Source: Shimia aestuarii
GTDB taxonomy: Bacteria > Pseudomonadota > Alphaproteobacteria > Rhodobacterales > Rhodobacteraceae
NCBI RefSeq assembly: GCF_022814865.1
Contig: NZ_JAKVRD010000001.1
Location: 124,001-188,000 of the forward strand
Length of the DNA stretch: 64,000 nt
Direction: 5' to 3'
Shown here: positions 45,650-54,717 of the stretch, piece by piece
How the letters are laid out: each line of letters starts with the position of its first letter
Numbering within the stretch: the stretch's first letter is position 1
Position numbers and translations under genes: made by a program
Notes under the pieces: generated by a model
The model's input: only the letters and a program-made list of their open reading frames with translations
The model's database searches: none
Told to the model about the DNA's origin: nothing

Positions 45650-45790
45650 ACGGTCGAGCCGATGATGCAACTCAGACAATAGGCGGATGACAAATGCGGG
45701 AATGTCCACTTCGCCCGCATAGCCGACCTCCCCCTTGTGCCCCCTGCCATTTCTGAGTCAGATACATCCATGGGTGTTGTCGAGGAAATC

Positions 45791-46456
45791 ATGCTGCGCC
45801 AGTCGGTGCGGTTTGGGCTGCTTCTTGCGGGGGGCGGGGCGGCGCTGATTTATGCGCTGTGGTTTTGTTATCGCGGGGCCTCGGGGCTCAAGACGCTGGT
45901 AAAGGCGATCCCGATGCTCGCGTTCGCGGTGGCGGTCTGGGTGTCGTTTGGCCATCCGCTCATCACCCTCGCGCTTCTCGCTTCGGCGCTGGGCGATATT
46001 GCCTTGTCGCGATCGGGGGAGCGGGCGTTTCTTGTCGGCCTCATCAGTTTCGCAGTGGCGCATCTGTTCTATATCCTGCGCTTTTGGGGGCTTGTGGGGC
46101 TCGAGGGCGTGATCGCATTGCCTTGGGCGGCGGGGCTCGTCATCATTTTCGCGCTCTCAACCGAACGCTGGCTTATCCCGCATACGGAAGATTTGAAGGT
46201 GCCGGTGCGGATCTATGTGGGACTGATCTCGCTCATGGGGCTGACGGCGCTTGGCCTGACGGCGGTGCCGGTCGCGGTGATTGGCGCGTTTGCCTTCATG
46301 GCCTCGGATACGATCCTCGCGATCCAGTTGTTCCGCATGACAGAAGCATCCCGCCTGCAAATCCCGGCCTCGATCCTTCTTTGGTTGCTCTATGCGGGCG
46401 GGCAATTGGCGATCGTGATTGGCGTCGGCTGGGCAGAGCCGCTCTTCCATCTTTGA
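45791..46456 (+). CDS. YhhN-family membrane protein (lysoplasmalogenase-like)
   Basis: A 221-residue protein with about eight transmembrane helices and the YhhN pattern: HPLITLALLASALGDIALSR, FLVGLISFAVAHLFYILRFW and GAFAFMASDTILAIQLFRM. Eukaryotic and some bacterial relatives hydrolyse lysoplasmalogen vinyl ethers; activity here is inferred. The ATG at 45791 has a GAGGA site; ATG 45770 and GTG 45737 are upstream options. Sequence composition shifts to G-rich on the plus strand from this gene on. Confidence 0.85.
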   Translation: MLRQSVRFGLLLAGGGAALIYALWFCYRGASGLKTLVKAIPMLAFAVAVWVSFGHPLITLALLASALGDIALSRSGERAFLVGLISFAVAHLFYILRFWGLVGLEGVIALPWAAGLVIIFALSTERWLIPHTEDLKVPVRIYVGLISLMGLTALGLTAVPVAVIGAFAFMASDTILAIQLFRMTEASRLQIPASILLWLLYAGGQLAIVIGVGWAEPLFHL

Positions 46457-46501
46457 TAAACTGGCATTAGGTGAGAAGGGGTAACACCCGGAGGCCCACG
46501 C

Positions 46502-47602
46502 ATGGCGTTTTTCTCGAAACTGAAAGACCGTTTGTTCAAGTCGTCGTCCAAACTCGATGAGGGGTTGGATGCGATTGTCGAGGAAGGCGGGGAAGAAAGC
46601 GTCGAGGAGATCGCGGGCGTCCCGGCCGAAGAGGCATTGACGCCACCGATCGCCGATCCTGAACCGCTTGCCGCGGCAGAGCCTGACGTGCCCCAAGAGG
46701 ATGCAGGCGCGCCGAAGGCCGGCATCCTTGCGCGGCTCACGGGGCGCGCGACGGGCGCGGGCGAGGTCAAGCGGGTGCTTGATGACGAGATGCTCGAGCA
46801 GCTCGAAGAACTGCTCATCGCCTCGGACATGGGGGTTGATACGGCGCTGCGTGTCACGGCGAATATCGCCGAGGGCCGGTTCGGCAAGCGTCTTTCGGCG
46901 CGCCAGATCAAGGAGCTTCTCGCCGAAGAAATCGCGCGCATCATGGAACCGGTGGCCAAGCCCTTGCCGATCTATCCAACCACGCCGCAGGTTGTTTTGG
47001 TCGTGGGGGTCAATGGGTCGGGGAAGACGACGACCATTGGCAAGCTTGCGAGCCAGTTCAAGAACGCTGGGAAATCGGTTGTCATCGCGGCGGGCGATAC
47101 GTTCCGCGCGGCGGCGGTCGAACAGCTTCAGGTCTGGGGCGAGCGGGCCGGGGTGCCGGTTCTGACAGCGCCGGAAGGGTCAGACCCGGCAAGCCTTGCC
47201 TTTGACGCCATGACCAAGGCGCAGGCCGAGGGCGCGGACCTTCTCATGATCGACACGGCGGGGCGCTTGCAGAACCGCGCGGATCTCATGGAGGAGTTGG
47301 CCAAGATCGTTCGGGTGATCCGCAAGAAAGACGAGAACGCACCGCACAATACGCTCCTCGTGCTTGATGCGACGACGGGACAGAACGCCATCAATCAGGT
47401 CGAGACCTTCCAGAAGCTTGCCGATGTGTCGGGCCTTGTCATGACCAAGCTCGACGGGACGGCGAAGGGCGGCATCCTCGTGTCACTCGCCGACAAATTC
47501 GGCCTGCCGATCCACGCGATTGGCGTCGGTGAACAGATTGAAGACCTTGCACCGTTTGACCCGGAAGAATTTGCTGCCGCGCTGACCGGATTGTCAGACT
47601 GA
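46502..47602 (+). CDS. ftsY: Signal recognition particle receptor FtsY
   Basis: A 366-residue SRP GTPase receptor. An acidic N-terminal A region (EEGGEESVEEIAGVPAEEA) precedes the N domain and the G domain: GVNGSGKTTTIGKLA near residue 169, DTAGRLQNRADLM and TKLDGTAKGG. It docks the Ffh-ribosome complex at the membrane. It starts 45 bp after the YhhN gene and is followed by a DMT transporter after 16 bp. Confidence 0.96.
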   Translation: MAFFSKLKDRLFKSSSKLDEGLDAIVEEGGEESVEEIAGVPAEEALTPPIADPEPLAAAEPDVPQEDAGAPKAGILARLTGRATGAGEVKRVLDDEMLEQLEELLIASDMGVDTALRVTANIAEGRFGKRLSARQIKELLAEEIARIMEPVAKPLPIYPTTPQVVLVVGVNGSGKTTTIGKLASQFKNAGKSVVIAAGDTFRAAAVEQLQVWGERAGVPVLTAPEGSDPASLAFDAMTKAQAEGADLLMIDTAGRLQNRADLMEELAKIVRVIRKKDENAPHNTLLVLDATTGQNAINQVETFQKLADVSGLVMTKLDGTAKGGILVSLADKFGLPIHAIGVGEQIEDLAPFDPEEFAAALTGLSD

Positions 47603-47618
47603 TGGCGGCGGCACGGGC

Positions 47619-48521
47619 ATGAGCGACTGGCTCATCTCCCTTGAAGGCACCGAAGCGGGGCATCAGCTTGCGCTTGCGCTGGCGATCCTTGCGGCCTTCC
47701 TGCACGCGGTGTTCGGCGCACTTCAAAAAGGGCGGCATGATCCGTGGCTGTCGCGCGGGGCGATAGATGGGGCCTATGGCCTAATGGCGATGCCGTTTGC
47801 GCTTTTCGTGGTGCCTTGGCCCGAACCGCATATGTGGATCATCTTTGCCGGCGCGTTCGTCATTCATACGGCCTACAAGTTCCTACAGGCCTATGCCTAC
47901 ACCAAAGGCGCCTACACCGTGGTCTACCCGGTGGTGCGTGGCACGGGGCCGCTTTTCGCGGTCATCGGGGCGTGGCTTGTCTTTGGAGAGCAGTTCACGC
48001 TTTGGCAATGGGGCGGTGTGGCAGTCTTGTTGATGGGGATTTTCGGGCTGGCGCTCTATAACCTCGTCTTCCTGACCACTGCGCGCGACACGCTGCCGAC
48101 GGCGCTTGGTGTTGCCGTGGTGACGGGGCTGTTCGTGGCGCTCTATACGACCTACGACGCCTATGGCATCCGCGCGACGGAGAACCCGTTTACCTTTCTC
48201 GCGTGGTTTTTCTTTCTTGATGGTCTTGTATTCCCGCCCATCGCGGCGCTTCGGTGGTGGAACATGGTCGAGCGCCCCGCTTTGCCGCCGCTTCTGTTGC
48301 GCGGCTTTTCCGGCGGGATTGTCGCCTTCTTTAGCTTTGGTGCGATCATGATGGCGACACGGCTCGACAAGGTGGGCGAAGCGGCGGTCCTGCGCGAGAC
48401 CTCGACGGTTTTCGCGGCACTGATCGGGTGGCTCGTGCTGCGCGAGACGGTGGGACCACGGCGGATTGCTCTCATGACCTTGATCGCGGCGGGCGCGGTG
48501 CTGGTTGAATTGGGCGGGTGA
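47619..48521 (+). CDS. EamA/DMT-superfamily transporter
   Basis: A 300-residue protein with ten helices. Typical segments are YKFLQAYAYTKGAYTVVYPV followed by RGTGPLFAVIGAWLVFGE in the first EamA repeat, and VGEAAVLRETSTVFAALIGW then LVLRETVGPRRIAL in the second. It follows ftsY closely and may be co-transcribed, although a functional link is not evident. It starts at an ATG after the CACGGGC bases; the RBS is weak. Confidence 0.85.
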   Translation: MSDWLISLEGTEAGHQLALALAILAAFLHAVFGALQKGRHDPWLSRGAIDGAYGLMAMPFALFVVPWPEPHMWIIFAGAFVIHTAYKFLQAYAYTKGAYTVVYPVVRGTGPLFAVIGAWLVFGEQFTLWQWGGVAVLLMGIFGLALYNLVFLTTARDTLPTALGVAVVTGLFVALYTTYDAYGIRATENPFTFLAWFFFLDGLVFPPIAALRWWNMVERPALPPLLLRGFSGGIVAFFSFGAIMMATRLDKVGEAAVLRETSTVFAALIGWLVLRETVGPRRIALMTLIAAGAVLVELGG

Positions 48522-48561
48522 ATACGCCAGATAAAGCGAAACCAGACAGGACAGACAACAG

Positions 48562-49173
48562 ATGAGCGACACCAAAAAGATCAACCCGCTTCTTAAGATG
48601 GGGCTCGAGCTTGGTCCGATCGTGGCGTTCTTCGTCGCCTACCTGCGGCTGCGCGACAAGACGTTCCTCATTGGCGGAACGGAATACGAGGGGTTTATCC
48701 TCGTCACCGCCGGGTTCATCCCCCTGATGATCCTAAGCACGACGATCCTGTGGAAGCTGACAGGGCACCTCTCAAAGATGCAGATCGCGACGCTTGTTCT
48801 CGTGGTGATCTTCGGTGGGCTGTCTGTGTGGCTCAACGATGATCGGTTCTTCAAGATGAAGCCGACGATGATCTACCTGCTGTTCGGTGGCGCGCTCGGC
48901 ATCGGTCTTCTGAGAGGGCAAAGCTACCTGCGCTACGTGATGGAAGAGATGGTGCCGTTGACGCATGAGGGATGGATGATCCTGACCAAGCGCCTGACGG
49001 CGTTCTTCCTTGGGCTGGCGGTGTTGAACGAGATCATCTGGCGCACGCAGAGCACGGATACTTGGGTCTATTTCAAGACCTTTGGCCTCACGGCGGCGGT
49101 GTTCGTGTTCTTCATGACGCAAGGCGGCTTGCTTCAGCGCCACGCGGCCGACGAGGGCGAAGGCGAGGCCTAA
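48562..49173 (+). CDS. yciB: Inner-membrane-spanning protein YciB (septation protein A family)
   Basis: A 203-residue IspZ/YciB protein with five or six helices. It starts KKINPLLKMGLELGPIVAFF and contains the family segment LNDDRFFKMKPTMIYLLFGG and LTKRLTAFFLGLAVLNEIIW. It has been linked to cell envelope and septation in enterobacteria. The gene has an ACAACAG leader with a modest RBS and lies after the DMT transporter on the same strand. Confidence 0.9.
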   Translation: MSDTKKINPLLKMGLELGPIVAFFVAYLRLRDKTFLIGGTEYEGFILVTAGFIPLMILSTTILWKLTGHLSKMQIATLVLVVIFGGLSVWLNDDRFFKMKPTMIYLLFGGALGIGLLRGQSYLRYVMEEMVPLTHEGWMILTKRLTAFFLGLAVLNEIIWRTQSTDTWVYFKTFGLTAAVFVFFMTQGGLLQRHAADEGEGEA

Positions 49174-49179
49174 GGCACC

Positions 49180-50115
49180 TTAGCCAGAAGTTTTCCGACC
49201 TTGATGCATGGCAGGCGGCAGGAACGCAATCCGGCGCACCGGGCGCACCTGTGGCTGGGGCGTGGCAAGACGATCCTGCAGGTGCTGGAGCGGCAGGCGC
49301 GCGGGCGTGCGGATAAGCGCGTTGTAAAACGGGAACACGCCAGGGCGCAGGTACGTCGACCAATGACAATGCCGGTGACGCCGCGGCGCGATGACATGGC
49401 CCATATCGGCCAATGTCTCGAGCGTCCTGGGATCGTCGAGCCGCACCGTCAGAGCATTGCGCGCGCGCAACCCGCGACCAACGGCGCGGTCCCCGCTCTG
49501 CTCGGAGGGTAGGACTTTCTCAAAAAGGAAATCATAGGGCGCGTTCTCGCGGCTGACGATGTTGAGAAGCTCTGCGCCCTGCCCGCCCGACGCGGCAAGC
49601 GCGGCTTCGGCGTGGCTCTGGTAGGTGGCGCCATTGAGCAGGATCACCCGGCCCAGAACTCCGCGCGCAACGCGTTGCATCGCCGACAGGACAAGGTGCG
49701 CTCCAAGAGAATGCGCAATGAGGTTCACGGGACGATCTGGCGCAATCTCTGACAGCATCGCCACAAGCTCTGCAAGAGCGCGGGCGGCGTTCTCGGCCTC
49801 CTGCCGCGCGGCCCGCAACCCGCTGCGCGCAGACCACCCGAACGCAATCGCAAGCCCCTCATCAGACGCGTTGCGCCCAAACCCAAGCTGGCGCGGCCAG
49901 CTCAGAGCCTTGGGGCAGTCATGGCTCTCGCCAGTCGAGAAGATATGCGTATGGGGGCAGTGGCGCGGATCGCCGGGCAAGAACTTGAACCCGTGCACCA
50001 TGATGACAATCGGGCCGGGCGCGGCAAGGGCGCGAAAGAGGACCGGAGCGACCGGGTGCGGCGCCCCGTGCAGCACGGGCCTTTGACCGTCGGCGTTGAT
50101 CCGTATGAGCGGCAC
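49180..50115 (-). CDS. Alpha/beta hydrolase
   Basis: A 311-residue protein with an alpha/beta-hydrolase core. IVIMVHGFKFLPGDPRHCPH gives the oxyanion region, LIAHSLGAHLV the nucleophile elbow (AHSLG), and a late HRHCHWSTY near residue 250 may hold the catalytic His. It resembles DUF900-like or esterase members, with the substrate unknown. A basic Pro/Arg-rich tail (residues 270-311) is unusual. It converges on yciB with a 6-bp gap and is divergent from metZ. Confidence 0.72.
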   Translation of the reverse strand: MPLIRINADGQRPVLHGAPHPVAPVLFRALAAPGPIVIMVHGFKFLPGDPRHCPHTHIFSTGESHDCPKALSWPRQLGFGRNASDEGLAIAFGWSARSGLRAARQEAENAARALAELVAMLSEIAPDRPVNLIAHSLGAHLVLSAMQRVARGVLGRVILLNGATYQSHAEAALAASGGQGAELLNIVSRENAPYDFLFEKVLPSEQSGDRAVGRGLRARNALTVRLDDPRTLETLADMGHVIAPRRHRHCHWSTYLRPGVFPFYNALIRTPARLPLQHLQDRLATPQPQVRPVRRIAFLPPAMHQGRKTSG

Positions 50116-50202
50116 GGTGTGGCCTCCCCCTACATGTTGTGTGGTGTATCGAGGATTTTTGAAACGGGGCCGTGAAATCCGTGTTAAAGCTCCGTGACGG
50201 TC

Positions 50203-50230
50203 TTGACCCGCAACGGGAGCGGCTCTATGG
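50203..50230 (+). promoter_or_regulatory. Promoter of the SAM-II riboswitch-metZ transcript
   Basis: TTGACC (50203-50208) and CTATGG (50225-50230) are spaced by 16 bp. Transcription would begin near 50237, within a base or two of the start of the SAM-II aptamer, supporting both calls. Confidence 0.6.
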
Positions 50231-50238
50231 CATCGTTT

Positions 50239-50292
50239 AGTGGCGATTTGTTACCGGATTGCGGGCCACTTAAAAGATTCCGCTAAAGAGGT
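50239..50292 (+). ncRNA. SAM-II riboswitch
   Basis: The stem AGTGGC (50239-50244) pairs with GCCACT (50265-50270). It encloses the GATTTG-containing loop that forms the pseudoknot, and is followed by TTAAA and the conserved CGCTAAAGAGG (50281-50291). These are the consensus blocks of the SAM-II (metA) class found in alphaproteobacteria upstream of methionine genes. It binds S-adenosylmethionine and turns down metZ. I matched the consensus by eye. Confidence 0.9.
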
Positions 50293-50304
50293 CAGGACGA
50301 CAGT

Positions 50305-50339
50305 AAACCCCTGTTCGCTTGGCCGATCGGGGGTTTTTT
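50305..50339 (+). terminator. Intrinsic terminator between the SAM-II aptamer and metZ
   Basis: AAACCCC (50305-50311) pairs with GGGGGTTT (50329-50336) and is followed by a run of T. It starts 13 bases after the aptamer and ends 31 bases before the metZ ATG, so it could be the expression platform. Confidence 0.75.
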
Positions 50340-50370
50340 GTTGGGCCGTGGCCCGGGAAAGGATACGCGA

Positions 50371-51552
50371 ATGAGCGATTGGAAAGCACGCACGAAGCTC
50401 GTGCATGGCGGGACACGACGGAGCCAGTATAACGAGGTGAGCGAGGCGATTTTCCTCACCCAAGGCTTTGTATACGACACAGCGGAACAGGCCGAGGAAC
50501 GGTTTATCAAGTCGGGCGAAGATGAATTCATCTATGCCCGCTACGGCAACCCGACCGTGGCCATGTTCGAAGAGCGGATCGCGGGTCTTGAAGGGGCCGA
50601 AGATGCCTTTGCCACGGCGTCCGGGATGGCAGCGGTCAATGGCGCGCTGATGTCGATGCTCAAGGCGGGCGACCACGTGGTCGCGGCGCGGGCGCTGTTT
50701 GGGTCGTGCCTTTACATCCTCGAGGATATCCTGCGCCGCTATGGTGTCGAGGTAACGCTGGTCGATGGCACCGACCTCGACCAATGGCGCGCGGCGGTGC
50801 GCGAAGACACGGTGGCGGTCTTTTTTGAATCCATGTCCAACCCGACGCTCGAAGTCATCGACTTGGTCGCCGTGGCCGAAATCGCTCATGCGGTCGGCGC
50901 GACAGTCGTGGTCGACAATGTGTTTTCGACCCCGGTCTTCTCGGATGCCATCGCGCAAGGGGCGGATGTGGTCATTTACTCTGCGACCAAACATATCGAC
51001 GGTCAGGGCCGCGCGCTTGGCGGGGTGATCCTTGGCACGCGTGACTTCATTCGTGGCACGGTCGAACCCTACATGAAACATACCGGCGGCAGCATGTCGC
51101 CCTTCAACGCTTGGATCATGCTCAAAGGGCTTGAGACGATCGACCTCCGGGTGCGGGCTCAGGCGGCGAGTGCAGAGGCCATCGCCAAGGCATTCGACGG
51201 CCATGAAAAGCTCGCCCGGATGATCTATCCGGGCCTCAAGAGTCATGCACAGAACACGCTTGCCCAGAGCCAGCTTGGCGGCAAGGGCGGCACGGTCGTG
51301 TCTCTCGACCTCAAGGGCGGACAGGCAGCGGCGTTCCGGTTCCTCAACGCGCTTGAGGTGGCAGTGATTTCCAACAACCTTGGTGATGCGAAATCCATTG
51401 CGACCCACCCGGCGACGACGACGCATCAACGCCTTCCCGAGGACCAGAAGGTCTCGCTTGGCATCACGCCCGGCCTGATCCGGTTCTCGGTCGGGCTTGA
51501 GGACGCGGAGGATCTCATTGCCGATATCTCCCGCGCGTTGGAAAGCGCCTGA
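50371..51552 (+). CDS. metZ: O-succinylhomoserine sulfhydrylase
   Basis: A 393-residue PLP enzyme of the Cys/Met metabolism class. It makes homocysteine from O-succinylhomoserine and sulfide. The cofactor Lys is K207 in IYSATKHIDGQG, with Tyr/Arg phosphate ligands in FIYARYGNPT, and DNVFSTP holds the pyridine-binding Asp. It starts MSDWKARTKLVHGGTRR behind a GAAAGGA site. The SAM-II riboswitch upstream confirms the methionine pathway. Confidence 0.93.
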   Translation: MSDWKARTKLVHGGTRRSQYNEVSEAIFLTQGFVYDTAEQAEERFIKSGEDEFIYARYGNPTVAMFEERIAGLEGAEDAFATASGMAAVNGALMSMLKAGDHVVAARALFGSCLYILEDILRRYGVEVTLVDGTDLDQWRAAVREDTVAVFFESMSNPTLEVIDLVAVAEIAHAVGATVVVDNVFSTPVFSDAIAQGADVVIYSATKHIDGQGRALGGVILGTRDFIRGTVEPYMKHTGGSMSPFNAWIMLKGLETIDLRVRAQAASAEAIAKAFDGHEKLARMIYPGLKSHAQNTLAQSQLGGKGGTVVSLDLKGGQAAAFRFLNALEVAVISNNLGDAKSIATHPATTTHQRLPEDQKVSLGITPGLIRFSVGLEDAEDLIADISRALESA

Positions 51553-51670
51553 GCCAATCTGCGGCGGGAATGATCCACAGGGTCGTTTCCGGCGTAAACC
51601 TTTCGGAATTGGCAATTCTGCCGGGGACGCCCTAAGTTAAGACTGTCCCAAGGCGCGAAAGGGCAAAGCA

Positions 51671-52771
51671 ATGAATGTTCAGATGCACGACAAGACCGAC
51701 GATCAGGCACGCAAGGAAGCTGTAGAGGCGTTGGCGCTTCTGCGGGACTGGGCCGCGCGCGCGACGGCGACCGAAATCGCCGAGCTTGATCCAGCGATTG
51801 CCCGTCTTCTGCCGGATCAGCCGTTGCCGAACTATCCCGACCTGAGCCGCGATTACCCGGAAGATTTCGAGGTCGATGCCGCCTATCGCGCCTCGCTCCC
51901 CGATCTTCAGAACGGCCCGTCGAGCCTCATCAAGGGCGAGAAACAGCATATTGAACATGTGGGGATATCGAATTTCCGCCTGCCGATCCGGTTTCACACC
52001 CGTGACAACGGCGATATCACCCTCGAAACCAGCGTCACCGGCTCGGTGAGCCTTGAGGCCGAAAAGAAGGGCATCAACATGTCCCGGATCATGCGGTCAT
52101 TCTACAAACACGCGGAAAAAACCTTTAGCTTCGAGGTCATGGAGGCGGCGCTGAGCGATTACGTGACCGATCTCGAGAGCATTGATGCACGCATCCAAAT
52201 GCGGTTTTCCTACCCGATGAAGGTGCCGTCGCTGCGCTCCGGGCTTGCGGGCTATCAATATTACGATATCGCGCTCGAGAAGGTGCAGCGCGCAGGCGTG
52301 CTCTACAAGATCATGCACCTCGACTTCGTCTATTCCTCGACCTGTCCCTGTTCGCTCGAGCTAAGCGAACATGCGCGGCAGATGCGCGGGCAACTCGCAA
52401 CACCGCATTCGCAGCGCTCGGTGGCGCGGATTTCCGTTGAGGTCAAAGGCGACGAATGTCTCTGGTTCGAAGACCTGATCGACATTGCGCGCGCCGCGGT
52501 GCCGACCGAGACGCAGGTCATGGTCAAACGCGAGGACGAACAGGCCTTTGCCGAGTTGAACGCGGCAAACCCGATCTTCGTCGAAGACGCGGCGCGGCTC
52601 TTCTGTGAGCAGTTGAAGGCCGATCCGCGTGTCGGCGATTTCCGCGTGGTGGCGAGCCATCAGGAAAGCCTGCACAGCCATGACGCCGTGTCCGTGCTGA
52701 CCGAAGGCCCGCTCTTTGACGCGATTAGCCTTGATCCCCGCCTGTTCCAGACCCTGTTCCACGTCGGGTAA
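51671..52771 (+). CDS. folE2: GTP cyclohydrolase FolE2 (type IB)
   Basis: A 366-residue GTP cyclohydrolase IB, which makes dihydroneopterin triphosphate for folate and queuosine-type pathways. Family segments are IEHVGISNFRLPI, TSVTGSVSLEAEKKGINMSR, the CPC active-site Cys region (C225-C227) and SHDAVSV near the end. FolE2 tolerates metals other than zinc and is often induced by zinc limitation. A FolE type IA is not in this window. It follows metZ by 118 bp on the same strand. Confidence 0.93.
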   Translation: MNVQMHDKTDDQARKEAVEALALLRDWAARATATEIAELDPAIARLLPDQPLPNYPDLSRDYPEDFEVDAAYRASLPDLQNGPSSLIKGEKQHIEHVGISNFRLPIRFHTRDNGDITLETSVTGSVSLEAEKKGINMSRIMRSFYKHAEKTFSFEVMEAALSDYVTDLESIDARIQMRFSYPMKVPSLRSGLAGYQYYDIALEKVQRAGVLYKIMHLDFVYSSTCPCSLELSEHARQMRGQLATPHSQRSVARISVEVKGDECLWFEDLIDIARAAVPTETQVMVKREDEQAFAELNAANPIFVEDAARLFCEQLKADPRVGDFRVVASHQESLHSHDAVSVLTEGPLFDAISLDPRLFQTLFHVG

Positions 52772-52858
52772 CTTGCAGAGCCAGAGCGCACGCGCCCACT
52801 GGTAGTAAGAGAGGTCGGCCCGCTCGTCGCTTGAACGGACCGACTTTGCCTATGATGC

Positions 52859-54256
52859 TCAGGACACCATGGCTCTAACGCTCGGCACGACGCGCAGTAG
52901 CGTTCTATCAAGCACGAGCACAGTCAGGATCGCCAGCCCTGCCATCGGGAAGAGCACCCCCAGTCCAATCACCAGAGCCGCCGCCGTTTTCCAGATCGCC
53001 AGCCCTTTGGGCTTCGGCGGAGCCGCAAGGCGCGCGGTGCCATCCGGCCGACGTTTCCACCACATGACCAGACCCGAGATCGAGACCATCACAACCGAAA
53101 GGCAGAACAGCGTGTTCAACACGAGGTTCCAGATACCCATGTCCCCCTCATGTAGGGCAATGCCCCAGGCCATCGCCTTGGCATAGGGCGAATAGTCGGC
53201 ATAGCGCACATCGGCGAGCACATGACCGGTATACTGGTCAATATGCAGCGTCCGATCCGCGGACGGGTTCGGGCCGTCATTCGACATGCTGTCATGGCTG
53301 ATCGTCCAGACCCCGGTGGCTTCCACAGGGAGGCTGACCTGAAAGCGCCCCACGAACCCAAGGCCGCGGGCAAACTCCGCAATGCGATCAATGTTGACCG
53401 GCTGCGAAATGGCCGCTTCTCCGGCCAGAGACCCCGAGAGCGGAAGCGGAGTCTGCTCCAGTGTCCACGGCACCTCTTCTGCGCCATTGTGGTTCATGTC
53501 GGCATGGGTCGCGTCCGATAGCGGCGCACCCCATTTCTCGGCCGGGAAGGTGTTCCAGGCCTGCACCATGCGTTCGCCCCAAATCCCGGCCCAGCTTAGC
53601 CCGGACAAAAGGAACATCACGAGGATCAGCGAAATCCACATGCCAAGCGCGCCGTGCAAGGACTTCCAGAAGGACCGCCCCTTGGCCGACAGGCGCGGCA
53701 AGAGCGCCGCACGCCAACCACCGCCCCTTGGCCAATGCAGATAGAGCCCGGTGAGGACAAGAACCATAGCCAGGCTCGCCGCGATCTCGATCATGCGATC
53801 TCCGAAAGCGCCGAGCATCAGGGTGCCGTGGATTTCGTTCATCGTGTCATACCAGCCGCCACGCCATGCAAAGCGATGAAGCACCTCGCCGGTATAGGGG
53901 TTGAGCGCGATGCCGGTGCGTCCGGTTTCGGAATCGATCGCAAAGGTGGCGACGCGATCCGCAGAGAGCGGTTCTACGTATTGCACGGCAACCCCGCCGG
54001 GCACCGCGCCTTCCGCAGCGGCCTGAAGCGTGCTGACCGCAAGAGGGGCGTCTTGTGGCGCAACGCTCATACGCTCCGCGCCGATCCCCGCGCCCCATGC
54101 GATCCACAACATGGTCAGGCCAGTAACGGCGAGCATGAGCAAAAACGGGATTACATAGAGCCCGGCATAGAAGTGCCAGCGCCAAGCGATGAAGTAATAG
54201 GTGTTCGCAGCCGATTTGGCCGCCGGAGCTTTCGCCCCGTGGATGACATCCGTCAT
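52859..54256 (-). CDS. PepSY-domain membrane protein (FhuF/DUF-like iron reductase family)
   Basis: A 465-residue PepSY_TM protein with four transmembrane helices. The first helix is GLYVIPFLLMLAVTGLTMLW and the last lies near VIGLGVLFPMAGLAILTVLV. A large periplasmic segment includes PYTGEVLHRFAWRGGWYDTM and DQYTGHVLADVRYADYSPY. Conserved His residues in the helices (RWHFYAGL, EIHGTLM, SLHGALGM, LHEGDMG) may bind haem, as in siderophore-reducing PepSY proteins. It lies downstream of a DUF2946-like gene. Confidence 0.85.
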   Translation of the reverse strand: MTDVIHGAKAPAAKSAANTYYFIAWRWHFYAGLYVIPFLLMLAVTGLTMLWIAWGAGIGAERMSVAPQDAPLAVSTLQAAAEGAVPGGVAVQYVEPLSADRVATFAIDSETGRTGIALNPYTGEVLHRFAWRGGWYDTMNEIHGTLMLGAFGDRMIEIAASLAMVLVLTGLYLHWPRGGGWRAALLPRLSAKGRSFWKSLHGALGMWISLILVMFLLSGLSWAGIWGERMVQAWNTFPAEKWGAPLSDATHADMNHNGAEEVPWTLEQTPLPLSGSLAGEAAISQPVNIDRIAEFARGLGFVGRFQVSLPVEATGVWTISHDSMSNDGPNPSADRTLHIDQYTGHVLADVRYADYSPYAKAMAWGIALHEGDMGIWNLVLNTLFCLSVVMVSISGLVMWWKRRPDGTARLAAPPKPKGLAIWKTAAALVIGLGVLFPMAGLAILTVLVLDRTLLRVVPSVRAMVS

Positions 54257-54297
54257 GATGACCTCGTTGTGTCTCTGAAGTTTCTAAAAGGGGAACG

Positions 54298-54684
54298 TCA
54301 GAGAACGCCAGGAGGCCCAGTTGCCGGGGGCAGCCCGGTTGCATGGCTCGCCACGAGATGCGCCGGCGGGATGGGCAAGGCAAGGCCTGTCGCGTCGACC
54401 TGGTGCGCCAGAAGCTCGGCGCTTGAGAACAAGGTCACGAGCGGCGTCGCGCTGGCCCAGTCGCAGCGATCCGGTCCCCTGTCGGGCCCTTCTTCGATGG
54501 GGGCGCCGGTCTCGCGATCAATCGTGACCTCAAGCGGCCCCTCGCCGGTACAGATCACCAGAACGAACCCATCGGCGGTTCGCACAGGCATAACCGTGTT
54601 GGAAAACAACGACAGCAGGAAGAACGGCAAAAGCAAAAATGCGATTGCCGTCTTTCGTATCCATTCTGTCCCGTCGCGCGTCAT
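54298..54684 (-). CDS. DUF2946-like hypothetical protein
   Basis: A 128-residue protein with one N-terminal hydrophobic segment (TAIAFLLLPFFLLSLFSNTV) then TVMPVRTADGFVLVICTGEG, the pattern of DUF2946-type proteins seen near PepSY and TonB-dependent uptake genes. A second Cys lies in DRCDWA. It ends 41 bp before the PepSY gene, so the pair is likely an operon for metal or siderophore handling. Confidence 0.65.
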   Translation of the reverse strand: MTRDGTEWIRKTAIAFLLLPFFLLSLFSNTVMPVRTADGFVLVICTGEGPLEVTIDRETGAPIEEGPDRGPDRCDWASATPLVTLFSSAELLAHQVDATGLALPIPPAHLVASHATGLPPATGPPGVL

Positions 54685-54717
54685 TGGGTGTGACCTATCG
54701 GTCTTTCCCCATCGCCG

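Noticed and set aside
45650-45790. Possible pseudogene remnant between the GFA and YhhN genes
   Set aside because: No frame in this stretch resembles a known protein; there is only a weak GCGGG/CCCGC pairing without a T tract.
50251-51615. Minus-strand frame of 454 codons opposite metZ and its riboswitch
   Set aside because: It overlaps a confident gene and a confident RNA, and reads as a composition artefact.
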